From positions 74,885,719 through 74,949,718 of the forward strand of contig CM074179.1 of assembly GCA_037179385.1 (NCBI GenBank): DNA of 64,000 nt, given 5' to 3'. Shown here one piece after another: positions 22,130 to 33,099 of the stretch; position 1 is the stretch's first letter, and each line of letters opens with the position of its first letter. Source of the stretch: Holothuria scabra (lineage: Eukaryota; Echinodermata; Holothuroidea; Aspidochirotida; Holothuriidae). The position numbers and the translations under genes were made by a program. The notes under the pieces are model-generated. The model was not told where the DNA came from. It worked only from the letters and a program-made list of their open reading frames with translations, and searched no databases.

Positions 22130-23398
22130 TGTGGATGTTTGTGTTTTTGTGACAGTGCTCGTTATCACAATATCTCAAGAAGGGAAGGTCTGACAGATCT
22201 CAAACTTGGTACATAGGTGCCCCATATAGAGAGGAAGAACCCTGTTGTTTTGGGCGGAGGTCAAATGTCATGTGGGGTCACGAGGGTCAAACTCTGAAAA
22301 CCTTGTTAACATGATATCTTGAGGTAGAAACCTTGGATGAATGCCATGCTTAGGGTGTAGATGCGTTATTGTCAGAGGAAGAACCCTAATCATTTTTGGT
22401 GGGGGTAAAAGGTCATTTGGGTTCACGAGGAATCAGACCCCCAAAACCTCGTCAACACGATATCTTGAGGTAACATGGATGAATGTTATATTTGGTACAT
22501 AGATGATCCACAGTGAGAAGAAGGACCCTATAGTTTTTGGTGGGGGTCAAGGGACATACGGGGTCACTTGGGGGTCAAACTCAGACTACGTTTTCAAAAA
22601 CGATATCTTGAGGTAGAACTCTTGAATGAATGTCATACTTAGTGTTTAGATGCGTTTTATTCAGAGGAAGAACTCTGTCACTTTTGGTGGGGTCAAAGGT
22701 CATATGGAGTCACTAGAGTTCAAACTCAGACCACCTTTTTAACACGATATCTTGAGGTAGAAAATTTGGATGAATGTCATACTTAGTATGTGAATGCAAT
22801 ATTGTCAAGGGAAGAATCATATAACTTTTGGTGGGGATCAAAGTTCATGTGGGGTTATCATGGGTCAAAATCTGAAAACCTAATTATTATGACATTTTGA
22901 GATAAGGAACTTGGAATGAATGTCATTCTTAGGTAACAGGGGTCTCCATTAGCTGTTTTCGACTGCGGATGCACCACCATGATAAAATTTTAAGCGCTGA
23001 ATTAATGCAGTTCTTTAAATTACCCCCTCCCCTCCCACAAAAACATTGGCCGCCGAGACAAAAATTCTCAAACACTAAGTCTAAAGCTAAAATTAGCAGT
23101 TTGAACACATGTGGATGGCACAAGATTTGAGCAGATCTGCATGCTGATATATAGCTTGCTTGGCAGACGTGTGTGGCAACTGCTTCAATTTTTTGCACTA
23201 CTGTACTTAATAACGTGTGTGTTTGTGTGTTGGACTCATTACTTGTTAACACTATATCTAAAGATAGGAATGTCTGACAGTTTTCAAACTTACAACATAG
23301 ATGCACCATACTGAGAAGAAGAACCCTCCTGTTTTGGGGTGAAGTTCAAAGGTCATCTGGCGTCAGCAGGGTTCAATGTCTGAAAAAATTTTTAACGT
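22130..23398 (+). repeat. ~145-bp satellite array 3
   Basis: The word GATATCTTGAGG and variants lie at about 22165, 22312, 22457, 22603, 22745, 22888 and 23250, giving a regular period of 142-147 bp over the first six. The segment 22930-23230 is degraded or inserted sequence. GGGTCAAAGGTCA at 22690-22702 is a direct repeat of RGGTCA with one spacer base. A LINE breaks the array at about 23400. Confidence 0.9.
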
Positions 23399-23403
23399 AA
23401 AAA

Positions 23404-23856
23404 TTGTTAACCGATATACCAGATCATTATCCGATTGCTATTATTTGCGATGACCTAAAGTCACATAAAAGGTGTACTCATAAAAGAAATTATTTGATGC
23501 GACATACACGCAACTGTAAAATGCTTAATATGAGAACGGAGCTTAGTTTATGCAACTGGGGGGATGTGCTGTCTGATAATAATACTCAGTCTTCCTTTAC
23601 AACGTTTCATAATAACTTCTGTGAAGTATTTAATAAGGACTGTCCTGTTAGGAATCTCAAATCCAAGAAAAATTTACAGAAATCGCCTTGGATTATCTCA
23701 GGTATTCTTAAATCTGTTCGTAAGAAGTATGCCTTGTATTGTGCGTACAAAAGAAACCCTACCGAACAGAATTTTTTCCACTACAAAAACTATAAAAACA
23801 GATTAACCACGAAAGTTCATAATGCTAAACAGTGCCTGTCACAGCTACTTTACTGA
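23404..23856 (+). pseudogene. LINE endonuclease C-terminus and linker
   Basis: The peptide begins LTDIPDHYPIAIICDD, where the DHYPI word is the conserved C-terminal His motif of APE-type LINE endonucleases (usually SDHxxI). It continues with a basic linker including LYCAYKRNPTEQNFFHYKNY. It ends at a frameshift near 23856, after which other frames carry the link to the RT. Confidence 0.75.
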
Positions 23857-24627
23857 GAACAAGAACAACAGCAAAAAGATGTGGTCTGGTATAAAAAGAT
23901 TATTGAATAGAGTGGGAACAAGCTTAAATTGTCCAGAATCAGATGACACCTCTACAAATTAAGCAAGTGTAATGGACTTTGCCGTCAAATTCAATGATTT
24001 CTTTTCAACTGTTGGTGAAAAACTTGCCAATGAAATAGATGACAGTAATGTCAGTTTCGAGTCATATTTTAAATTATATTGATGTGCCAAGTACCTGTGT
24101 CTTACACCCAGTAAGTCGTTAGGAAGTGATTTCTACTATTTTGAAACTACAAAAATCAAAGTCACCAAGGTATGATGAAATTAATAATGAGGTTTTGAAA
24201 TATGCACAAGATTATATTGTTGATCCAATTACTCATATTTTGAATTTATCTTTTTTCTGAAGGAATATTCCCAAATGAGTTAAAAACTGCGAAGATTGTA
24301 CCTCTATATAAGTCTGGTGACTCGAATACTGTATCAAATTATCGTCCTGTTTCAGTGTTACCAGCATTTTCTAAGATTTTTGAAAGGTTTTTTTATAATA
24401 GATTATTTAATTTTATTAGTTAGAATAAGTTCTTATATACTGGAAAGTATGGTTTTAGGGAAAATCATTCCACATATTTGGCTGCTTTAAAGTTTGTCAG
24501 TGACAATGTTCGTAATTTGGACAGGAGAGTCTGCACTGTAGCTCTCTTTGTTGACTAATCCAAGGCATTTGATACTATTAATCAAAGTATTTTACTCCAA
24601 AAATTATATAGGTATGGAGTACGGGGT
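23857..24627 (+). pseudogene. LINE reverse transcriptase N-terminal half, broken
   Basis: Family pieces are visible in different frames: TAKIVPLYKSGD-like at about 24290, NYRPVSVLPAFSKIFE at about 24338-24390, and AFDTINQ near 24567. A TAA at 24556-24558 replaces the residue after VD in the usual VDLSKAFDT motif. It cannot be translated. Confidence 0.75.
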
Positions 24628-25644
24628 GTGGCACTAAATTGGTTAAAAAGTTACCTCTCAAATAGACAGCAATATGTCTGTTACATAGATAAAGGTTCTG
24701 ATGTTAAGGAAATTACTGTCGGTGTCCCACAAGGATCGATACTGGGATCTTTACTCTTTATATTATATATTAATGATATGTATAAATGTTCAAGATTACT
24801 TAAGTTTGTACTATTTGCTGATGACACAACCGTTTATGTCAAAGCTTCAAATGTCGATGAAGCTCTTGAAATTGCATCTTTAAAAGTAAATCGTGTGGCC
24901 GATTGGTTAGCTGCAAACAAGTTATCGTTTAATATTGACAAAACAAAGTTGTTGGTTTTTGATAATAGTAGAGGTGATAGCCCCCAATACACTTTAAACT
25001 TTAAAGGTATCGTTATAAAAAATAGTAATTTTACTAAATTTTCAGGGATTACAATTGACAGCAAACTTTCTTGGAAGAATCACATAGATAGTGTCACCAA
25101 GTCCGTTTCTAGAATGGTTGGTGTTATGAACAGGTTAAAATATTATCTTCCTAGTAAACTCCTATTAACCATTTATAATTCTCTTATTGTCCCTCAGCTT
25201 ACTTATAGTATTTTGCTATGGGGTAATTCCCCTCAAACTTACATCGACAAACTTCTTGTTCTTCAAAAGCGGGCTGTTCGTATAATCTCAAATGTCCCAC
25301 CTTACACCCATGCACTTCCGTATTTTTATAACCTTAACATGCTAACTTCAAAAGATCACCACAAATACCAGTTAGGCATTTTCCTATATAGACACCATAA
25401 TGATCATTTCCCCTATGATTTGAAATCGTTTTTCACCCAAATAGCACCCAATCACAATTATCCTACTAGGGGAAGAGATAATCTCACGCAACCCTTCACT
25501 CGGACAATATTTGCTTATTCCCAGGTACGAAGTTATGGGGTTCACCTCTGGAATTCCCTTGATACTAAATTACGAAGCTCTCCTAATATAAACTTATTTA
25601 AGAAGTACTTAAAGACATTTCTTCTTTCTCTTGATGTTTCTTAA
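24628..25644 (+). CDS. LINE reverse transcriptase C-terminal half (open)
   Basis: An uninterrupted 338-codon frame. Residues 30-40 read TVGVPQGSILG, the RT turn motif. FADDTTVYVKA has the catalytic ADD at 24817-24825. LAANKLSFNIDKTKLL and RAVRIISNVPPY mark the thumb, and the end has RSYGVHLWNSLD and FKKYLKTFLLSL, the usual LINE C-terminus. Missing its N-terminal half, it would not be active alone. The intact frame suggests a rather young insertion. Confidence 0.9.
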   Translation: MALNWLKSYLSNRQQYVCYIDKGSDVKEITVGVPQGSILGSLLFILYINDMYKCSRLLKFVLFADDTTVYVKASNVDEALEIASLKVNRVADWLAANKLSFNIDKTKLLVFDNSRGDSPQYTLNFKGIVIKNSNFTKFSGITIDSKLSWKNHIDSVTKSVSRMVGVMNRLKYYLPSKLLLTIYNSLIVPQLTYSILLWGNSPQTYIDKLLVLQKRAVRIISNVPPYTHALPYFYNLNMLTSKDHHKYQLGIFLYRHHNDHFPYDLKSFFTQIAPNHNYPTRGRDNLTQPFTRTIFAYSQVRSYGVHLWNSLDTKLRSSPNINLFKKYLKTFLLSLDVS

Positions 25645-25920
25645 CAAAATTTGGTTATGGTTAATGAGCCTGAAATTCATGTGAAATTTACTGCACTTTT
25701 CTGTATAGCATATAGCTGCATTATGTTTTGTTTTATTTTAAAAATCGAAAGTCTCTGGTAAGGACCAGACTAGAAAAGCTTATAGCTTCATCTGGTTCCA
25801 TTTTTTTCTTTTGCTTTTTTACGTACTGTAATTTAGTGCATTGTCTGATTTTATATTTCTGTACTAACATCTATATGTAGTGCAATTGAGAAAAATAAAC
25901 GAATAAACGAAACGAAACGG

Positions 25921-26165
25921 AACGCTATATCTCAAGGTAGGAAACTTGGATAGATTTCATATTTGGTATGTAGATGCGATATGGTCAGGAGTTGGTTAGG
26001 ATCCTGTCTTTTTGGCAAACGTCAAAGGTCATCTGGGATGAAGGGGGGGGGGGGGCGTCAAAGTCTGAAACCTTTCAATCGAGATATTTCAAGATAGTTT
26101 TCTGTCTCTGTCTGTCTGTATATTTGTCTGTCTCTCTATGAATGTCTTTTATGGAGGTCAGAAGT
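25921..26165 (+). repeat. ~145-bp satellite array 3, right flank of LINE
   Basis: It resumes with CGCTATATCTCAAGGTAGG, a GTCAAAGGTCATCTGGGAT block and a 12-G run near 26046. It is the continuation of the array interrupted by the LINE. Confidence 0.8.
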
Positions 26166-26421
26166 CATCTGGAATTATTATATTTTGAACATGCTGATAT
26201 AACATTTGAGTGAGAAGATAATGGTAGATGATGGCATTATTTGAAATGGAAAATTTAGGTATCATCGAAACCTCAATTCATTTTTGCATTCTGGTTACTA
26301 AATAAAACATTTCATCAGAGATGTTTCTGCTTGTAACCAATTACAACAAATTTTAGTCCTTCTGGCCCTCTACTTTTTGAGAAATTTACTCCTAAAGTTG
26401 GGTACCTAGATGCGTTCTTAG

Positions 26422-26580
26422 TAGTGTTTGCACGAAAAACCTGGGTACCCGCCCGTCATCAAATTACCTGGTTCCAAATCTACTACCCGAATCTTAAAAA
26501 AATGCATGCAAAAAGGATCACCCCATTCACACCATTGCCCACGGTAATACTGACTAAAATATTTTGCCAATTTGGTAAAC
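26422..26580 (+). mobile_element. Degraded hAT MITE, TACCCG-type
   Basis: The left end TAGTGTTTGCACG matches the terminus of the hAT MITE at 31138-31573, with GGGTACCCGCCCG just inside. GTTCTTAG flanks the left end and ATTCTTAG lies at 26581-26588 after a worn right end, 7 of 8 bases alike. Boundaries on the right are tentative. Confidence 0.4.
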
Positions 26581-26639
26581 ATTCTTAGAGACTGAGAATG
26601 GAGAGAGCCCCTAGAGATCATGTGTAAGTTTGAAAGTTA

Positions 26640-27117
26640 TCTGTACTTCGTTTTCGAAGTTGAAATTCTATCATCGCGCGGTTTAACCGCGCTTTCGCCA
26701 CGTAGTGAGTTGCTTCTCACACATCACATGTATGTCACTTAAAACATTGCACGCAAGCAAGCTATATGACGGCCAATTAAAACTCACATCGTACTATTTC
26801 ACCCAGACATATCACCCCGCCCAGTTGGCGAAGACAGTGCCCGTAACTGTCGGCATGCTATAGGTAAACTGAACCTTGCATGTAAATGATCTAATAATTA
26901 GTACGGTTTGCCACCTTGAGTATAATCCTCGAATATTTCGTATTGGTTAAACGTGTCAGTTTTACGCAAATCAACACTTTACTACTATCCGTAAAGTTAA
27001 ACGACATCAATGTAACAGCACCGTAAACATTTACGCAAAAAAGTTTTTGAAACAGGCCATGACATATTACGTTATTTTGCCCCAAAATGACGCTCGCGAA
27101 GACTACCAAGTTTATGT
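26640..27117. other. Non-coding stretch
   Basis: No gene or element recognised between the degraded hAT MITE and the hAT shell. Confidence 0.35.
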
Positions 27118-27125
27118 GTGAAAGC
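27118..27125 (+). other. Left 8-bp target duplication of large hAT
   Basis: GTGAAAGC precedes the hAT terminus CAGTGGCGTAGC and is repeated exactly at 44197-44204, just after the right terminus. Confidence 0.8.
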
Positions 27126-27754
27126 CAGTGGCGTAGCCCCCAATTATTGAATAGGGGGCCAAGCATACTGAAAGATTATCTGTGTAGAAAATTTGAAAAT
27201 TGGTACCTCTCGGACACTTTCACAACACTGTGTAATTTATTCACATGTTGTGTAGATTTTTTACACAACCATGTTAGGCCGTGGGCCAACGCCAATTTTT
27301 CTGCACTTTCGTCCAACAGAATCCGGCACAACACAATTCGCACACAGTTGGGTGCTAAAATATTTATAGATCCATGATTCATTGATCCACACCTGCGAAA
27401 CTGGTATTTTGGTGAGGAAAGAGCGAAAATAAGGCAAATTTTAACACACTTTTTTACGAAATTCAACCAATCAGTGATGAGATTAGTAAGAGGAAAATGA
27501 GAATTGATTCAGATTGCTCGTTACATCAGGAACGTACACTGAGTTCCATATTTGGCACTAGCATCTGGCGACTTACATGACCCAGGTCACTAGGAGTTGT
27601 CTGATTTCTGCTCGATGCATGTAATTCCGTTAACAAAGAGCAAACTCATCAGGTTCAGGGAAGGCACTTGGGACTGATTTTCAACATTCGCTGTCGAGTG
27701 GCAGAAATTCGAGTCAAAAGAAAGAGAGGCACCCTACACTCTTAATTGAGCCGG

Positions 27755-28150
27755 ATCAAATTTGATCCGGATTCCGAGTCCCAGGGGCACCTATCCGTCC
27801 CGGATGAAAATGACACGGAATTCCGGATAAAAAACAAATGATCCCGTTCCGGATCAAATTTGATCCGGATTCCGAGTCCCAGGGGCACCTATCCGCTCCT
27901 GATGAAAATGAATCGGAATTCCGGATAAAAAATAAACCATCCCGTTCCGGATCAAATAAATCCGGATTCCGTTCCCAAGGGGCATCTATTTGATCACTAT
28001 TATGACCCTGTCCTGGATCAAATCTGATCCGGGCTCTGCATCCTTGGGTACCTATTTCAACCGGATATGACTGGAATTTCTGGAAACCAGTGACTCCATT
28101 CAGGTTCAAATCTGAATGGATTTCAGATGATATCCCAGTGGCTGCTATTT
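27755..28150 (+). repeat. ~99-bp subterminal repeats, GGATCAAATTTGATCC palindromes
   Basis: Units start at about 27755, 27855 and 27952, each with GGATCAAATTTGATCCGGAT, CCCAGGGGCACCTATCCG and a GGAATTCCGGATAAAAAA block. Later units (28015-28150) decay step by step. The palindrome could be a transposase binding site; that is inference. Confidence 0.88.
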
Positions 28151-29859
28151 GATCCAGATGAAAACAACTTGGAATTATTGGTTAGAATAAGTGACGATGT
28201 TTATAAAAGCTTTAATCAAAATTTGGGGTCACAAATCACCTTGCTTTCTTCAATGAGGAGGACCAGTTCTAATATAAATTCACATTTTCAATCTATTTTC
28301 TCTGAAGGAAACAAAGTGGCTATTTAGCTAGCATCCGATTATAGTATTAAGTTTAACAATAGAAATAAGAAACAATAATAGCTACCAATATTGGTCTAGT
28401 TGACAATGTATTTTGGAACGCACTGCAAAACAAATTACCAATTCCCAACAACAAAAAATCTGCTTCATGAAAAGCAGTAAGCATAAAGAGGTTTATACAC
28501 TCATGTTGACTTAATTTGACTATGATCTCTGAAGGATGTTATGAAAAGAAAGGCCATTTAAAGAGGCAGAAAATTCCAGCAATGTTGATGTTGATAAATT
28601 TAAATCTCAAAAGGGTAGCATGACAATAAAAACAGCCTTAATTGAGGTAGCAATGTTTGTACATGTAAGATAAAAAAAAATTATGGTCAGTCTGACATAC
28701 TGATGTCGTACCCTAATTTGCTTAATCAGAATGCTTTCCACAGATGTTCACTACAATGTTGATTTTCATACTAAACTTCTAGTCTTTTACTTCAAAATTC
28801 GAACACTTCCAATAAAAATCTTTGACTACTCATTTCTGATCCAGTAAGGCAACAACTCATGAAAAGGGAAGGGAGGGGGGGGGGGGATAAGCCCTTTAAA
28901 ACATGAAATCCTGCTACACAATGGAAAGATATTAGAAATTAAGAGTTGAGAGGCATCAGGTGAGATATTAAGTGCATACCATACATAAAGAAGTAAAGGA
29001 AAATGAACTTTGAGTTCCAACTTCCACCCACTGGCACTTTCCACCCACTGGCACGGAATTATCATGGTGGTTGGGAAGGGAGTAGTAGCTGCACTATGCC
29101 ATATTATATAGTGGTAGCGCCAGTATATCAAAGGGCATACTGAAGGCAAAGGAAATGCTGAGACCTAAAAATTTGTGTAAACAACAATATCTTGCAAGAG
29201 GGGTTTAGGAGTCCAACTTAGGGCCTCTAGTGGAGGTCCAATGGCCAGAGGACATCTAGGGGGTTTGAGGTTTTTAAAATGTCTCTGGCTCAAAAATAAG
29301 TTCTCATGATAGGTATACACCGGGTTAGCATGTGGGGCCCAGGCTACTGATCCCATATTTGTTCTATGCTTTTGCTGAGGTGGGCTGTCTTTGGGATGGG
29401 AAGAATATGATTGTGCTGTTCTGTCCAGCTGCTGCCTCTGCTTTTTCATACTTCTTTGAGAGGGGGTGGGGAGATTTAAGGGAAAACTGATGTTACTTGT
29501 AGAGGCAAGTTTTGAAAGTTCGATAATGTTTAACATATTTTGTATCCACTCAGTGTCAATATTCCAGTGGCAGTCTCAGTTTCAGTTAATGTCTGATATG
29601 TTTCCCCATACAATTAAGTAAAATTTAAGCACTACAATATCGTGATAACCGACTCTTGTATTAGAAAATTAAATAAACATGGGAATGAAACCATGAAAAA
29701 TTGCTACCTCTCTATGAAAATATCACGCAGTACTTAAATCAATGTAGCAGATCACTGGCTAGACCACACAGTTAATAAGACAAGCACAAAAAATGCAACA
29801 TAAACTGTACTCTTCATTCAATCTTGCTGGTTCTAAAATTGCTACTGTACCTAGCTTAC
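28151..29859. other. Non-coding interior of the 7.9-kb element
   Basis: No exon with good borders was found. It holds a G run near 28874-28886 and a G+A-rich block at 28860-28890. Confidence 0.35.
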
Positions 29860-29979
29860 CTGTTGAAATAGGTTTATTCTCCTTAGCTTTACCTTTCCTA
29901 AGGACGGATTCTGCTTCTTGCAGAAGTCTCACATCAATGGAAACTGGAAATGCATAATCAATGTTCAAGACATCCATAA
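29860..29979 (-). CDS. Candidate internal exon, 40 codons, phase 1-1
   Basis: On the minus strand a good acceptor (TTTGCTTTCAG) precedes the exon and a consensus donor (ACAG then GTAAGC) ends it. The frame reads MDVLNIDYAFPVSIDVRL then LQEAESVLRKGKAKENKP. The length of 120 bp keeps the frame. I recognise no family. It lies within the 7.9-kb TIR element, so it may belong to a transposon-borne gene. Confidence 0.5.
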
Positions 29980-31129
29980 CTGAAAGCAAATTTCAACACC
30001 CTGCAAACATCCCTTCCATGGTAAGCACCTTTCTACACAATAATAAGCCAAGAAGCCTGAAGTTTCACAAGTGGCCAGGTCATACCGAAGACTTGAAAAT
30101 TAGAATCTACTGCTTTTGTGTTCAGCATCAGAAAGGGTGAAGGGAAACCAGACTTAAACCATTTGATTAGAAGCTGAGTTACAAAACCTTACCTAACTAA
30201 CTGCACTGTACCAGGCACCTACTACTTTGCTTTCCTGGTCCTAACTCCAAAACAAAAGACTACCGGCTGAACCTCTCCACTGGAAGTAAGGTATTGATGA
30301 TAAACTTCATTAGGAAAGTACAGATGTTACTGGTCCAAACCTATAAAAAGGCAAAATATAAAAGTTTTTCATCAAGGTATTTTAATACAAGAATAAATTT
30401 GTAATGAGAGGCATTCTTTCCAACAGTGACAAGATTTCCAAAACAGTGACAGTGTATAATTTACTGTAACCTGCGATCTTGAACAAATTATGTAGAACTG
30501 CAATACTCTTCTCATTTACAATTCAATACACAATGGGGTAGGAAATCATCTTTGAACATGGCAGCTGGACAAACAATACTCATGTTTCAACATTTTCACC
30601 ACTTCTTCAATACATGCTTGTACTGTAAGTGAAGATAAAATAAACATTGGCAATCTTTCACAAATCCACCATGCAACAGTGCAGGACAGTGGGGGGGTTC
30701 CTGATTTCCTGAATTAAACAAACTTTGATTACAATTCTATGATAATGTTATTCTGGTTTGCTAATGGTATCATATTTTGTTTTTGTTGTTGTTGTAAAGG
30801 GAAACTTTGCATTTGTTTAACAAGGAAATTTCATCCTTTTTAAAACCAGCATTTATTGGCAAAGAGTGATAAATAATAAGCAAATAAGACATTGTGGTAG
30901 CCTTCTTTTGTAGAAATAAGTTCAACTCAGATGGAAATTTGGTTTTTTGTTGCTCAAGAATAATTTGTTCATCCAAAGTTTCAACATTTCAAAAGATGCA
31001 ACTTCCAAAACTCTTATTGTGCATAATGGTTTGAGGAGATGGAGCCATTGCTGGTGTTTATTATTGAGACCGAATGACTTGAAAATGACTACAGCTATTT
31101 ACTTTTAAATGTAACAGTATGTTGGAGCA
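29980..31129. other. Presumed intron, minus-strand gene
   Basis: It lies between two exon-like pieces. A further weak exon candidate at 30190-30345 (acceptor CCTTTTTATAG, donor GTAAGG on the minus strand) has stops in the frames needed to join its neighbours, so it was not called. Confidence 0.3.
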
Positions 31130-31137
31130 TTTTAAAG

Positions 31138-31573
31138 CAGTGTTTGCACCGGGTAGGAAATTCGTACCCGGGTAACCAAACCGTATTACCTGTCGAATAC
31201 CCCGGTACCCGATCGTAAACCTTGCAATATCTTTCCTCTGCCGAGCGGGCTAGGCCAGGCTATTCACAGTATAGTACGTAGGCCTATTTTGTTTCGTTAA
31301 ATGGTATATGAGCGGATGTTAGAAACACACATTGTGGGAATTGTTTCTGGAAAAGTGCAATTTAACAAAAGCATGTTATGAAAACAAACAAGTTAAGCAA
31401 CTTCATTGCAAATAATTGTGAAGGAGATGTGGGTTAATACATTTGTTACTTTCAATAACCATCTTATTTTGAAAATCAAAAAGAAATCATAGAAAAACGC
31501 TACCCGGGTAGTAATTTTCTACCCAGGTAGCAAGAACGTCAGTCGGATATCCGCGTACCCGGTGCAAACACTA
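31138..31573. mobile_element. hAT MITE with 8-bp TTTTAAAG duplications
   Basis: The ends CAGTGTTTGCACCGGGTA and TACCCGGTGCAAACACTA are inverted copies (17 of 18). TTTTAAAG is exact at 31130-31137 and 31574-31581. The interior is non-coding with more TACCCGGGTA words near each end. It sits in the presumed intron of the minus-strand gene. Degraded relatives end at 26422 and 44655. Confidence 0.92.
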
Positions 31574-31613
31574 TTTTAAAGGCAATATTAAAATCGAGGA
31601 ATTCACACTATAC

Positions 31614-31713
31614 CTGTCACAAGCTGTTAGTGTGGGTGCTTCACCTGATCTCCCTTTCACTACAGAGCCATCCTGAGTTTTCAAGTTGCAGTAGGTTGGA
31701 GCTTCATGATGAC
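31614..31713 (-). CDS. Candidate internal exon, 32 codons, phase 1-2
   Basis: On the minus strand the acceptor TTTACTCTGTCTTAG precedes and the donor GACAG-GTATAG follows. Only one of three frames is open; it reads HHEAPTYCNLKTQDGSVV then KGRSGEAPTLTACD. The Cys and His content suggests a structured domain, but I do not recognise it. The phases do not join directly to the exons found on either side, so at least one exon is unseen on each side. Confidence 0.5.
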
Positions 31714-32059
31714 CTAAGACAGAGTAAATTTAGGAATATTACAGTACTTAAAAAATTGTCTGAAACATTTTAAAGTGATCTACAAGGTATTAGTTACATT
31801 ACTGTTGCACTTACAATACTGGTACTTCAATGTTTCTGCAAAACGGGGGTAAGGGGGAAATTTGTTCCCTATCAAGGGAAGAAAGCCAAAGCGGATGAAA
31901 TCTTCCCCCCCCCCCCCCCCAATTAAAAAAAAATGAAAATTGTGAATTTTTTGTTGCCTACTCAAAAAGGAAGACACTTTTGCAGCAAATTTTTAACTTA
32001 CGTATAAATAAATGGTTCTGAAAGCCCTCCACATTCCATCTTACAGTAGTGGCCTTTAA

Positions 32060-32175
32060 GGTCAGGAGCAGTTGTCCCAAATTTATTTTGAAGCAATGGC
32101 TAAATTTCACTATTTTCTTTTTGTTTCTCTTTAAAGTATCTTTCATGGTATTTTAAGACTTCAGTATTGCATCTT
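32060..32175 (+). mobile_element. TTAA MITE, family 1 copy D (left half only)
   Basis: TTAA at 32056-32059 is followed by GGTCAGGAGCAGTTGTCCCA and the family body up to GACTTCAGTATTGCAT. The right half is missing. Confidence 0.7.
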
Positions 32176-32199
32176 GGGAACCTTGAAAATAATGATACC

Positions 32200-33000
32200 A
32201 GTATTGTAGACATACAGAACCGGTATTAAGGCAGTGCTCCTTCCCAACTCTAGAGTAGGGAAGTCTGGTGGGAAGGAACCTAAGCCAAGCATGGCCCCCA
32301 TGTTATCTTGCTCATTAATGCATCTGGTTGTTTGATTGACTTATAAAAATGCAGGAACCTTTGCTCTATATGTTTGTGTAAATACTTTAATTCATCCGCA
32401 CATCCTAACAGTTATTCTTGTCAGCGAATATAAATGAGTACCAGTATTTTCTCAAGTACCAGTACAAGTAACACACCACATATCTTCGGTATTTTCATTT
32501 CCTGTAACTATAGTACCGGTATTGACACCAGTACCGGTAAACAGCCCAATCCTAAGTTGTATACAGACACTACTGGTTTAGGTTATAAAAGTATCGAAGA
32601 CATTTGGTGTGTTACTAAAACTGGTTCTTTGAAAAATTACTGGTACTCCCAAAAAATACCAATACTCACTATAAATGTAGAAACATTATTATTTTAACAA
32701 AACTCACTGTGGTAAATTAAATCACACATGTGCACAATCCTAATTACCACCCCCCCCCCTAAAGAAATTGAAAATAAGGTGTACTGCAATAAAATTCAAC
32801 TTTTACAGTGCACTCTTTTCAGTAGCTTGGGAGAGTAGGCCAGGACAAGGATGAACTCTACCTTCCTTTGTGGCTATGCATCTTTTTAAAAAGTATTTTC
32901 ACTTAGGCTAATGCTACTGTAAATATGGATAAGGCACTTACTGAACTGTTAAAGATAATAATGTCACAGTACAGTGGCAGATGAGAATCCAACTAAGCCA
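32200..33000. other. Presumed intron with GTACCGGT-rich sequence
   Basis: No gene found. Many ACCAGTA and ACCGGTA words occur at 32430-32560, and a C run at 32751-32759. Confidence 0.3.
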
Positions 33001-33008
33001 GCCCTCAC

Positions 33009-33094
33009 AAGTTCACAGATTCTGTTGTGACATATAATGAACTTATCTTCCATTTCGTTCTTGCCAGCTTCTCTACTCATACTTCCCCAATGCT
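33009..33094 (-). CDS. Candidate first coding exon, 24 codons
   Basis: On the minus strand an acceptor (TATATTTTCAG) precedes 14 bases of leader and an ATG at 33080. The frame reads MSREAGKNEMEDKFIICHNR then ICEL, up to a GTGAGG donor at 33008. If it is not spliced there, the frame runs to a stop 15 codons later. Its hydrophilic start suits a cytosolic or nuclear protein. The family is unknown. Confidence 0.4.
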
Positions 33095-33099
33095 CTGAA

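Larger units (their letters stand above)
23400..25920 (+). mobile_element. 5'-truncated LINE (non-LTR retrotransposon)
   Basis: The copy starts inside the endonuclease domain and ends with an A-rich tail of AAACGAA-type units (about 25890-25919). It lies inside the ~145-bp satellite: the left flank ends TTTTTAACG and the right flank resumes AACGCTATATCTCAAGG. Order: endonuclease C-terminus, linker, reverse transcriptase, C-terminal tail. The frame is broken in the first half; the second half is open. It looks CR1/Jockey-like; I could not fix the clade. Confidence 0.9.
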
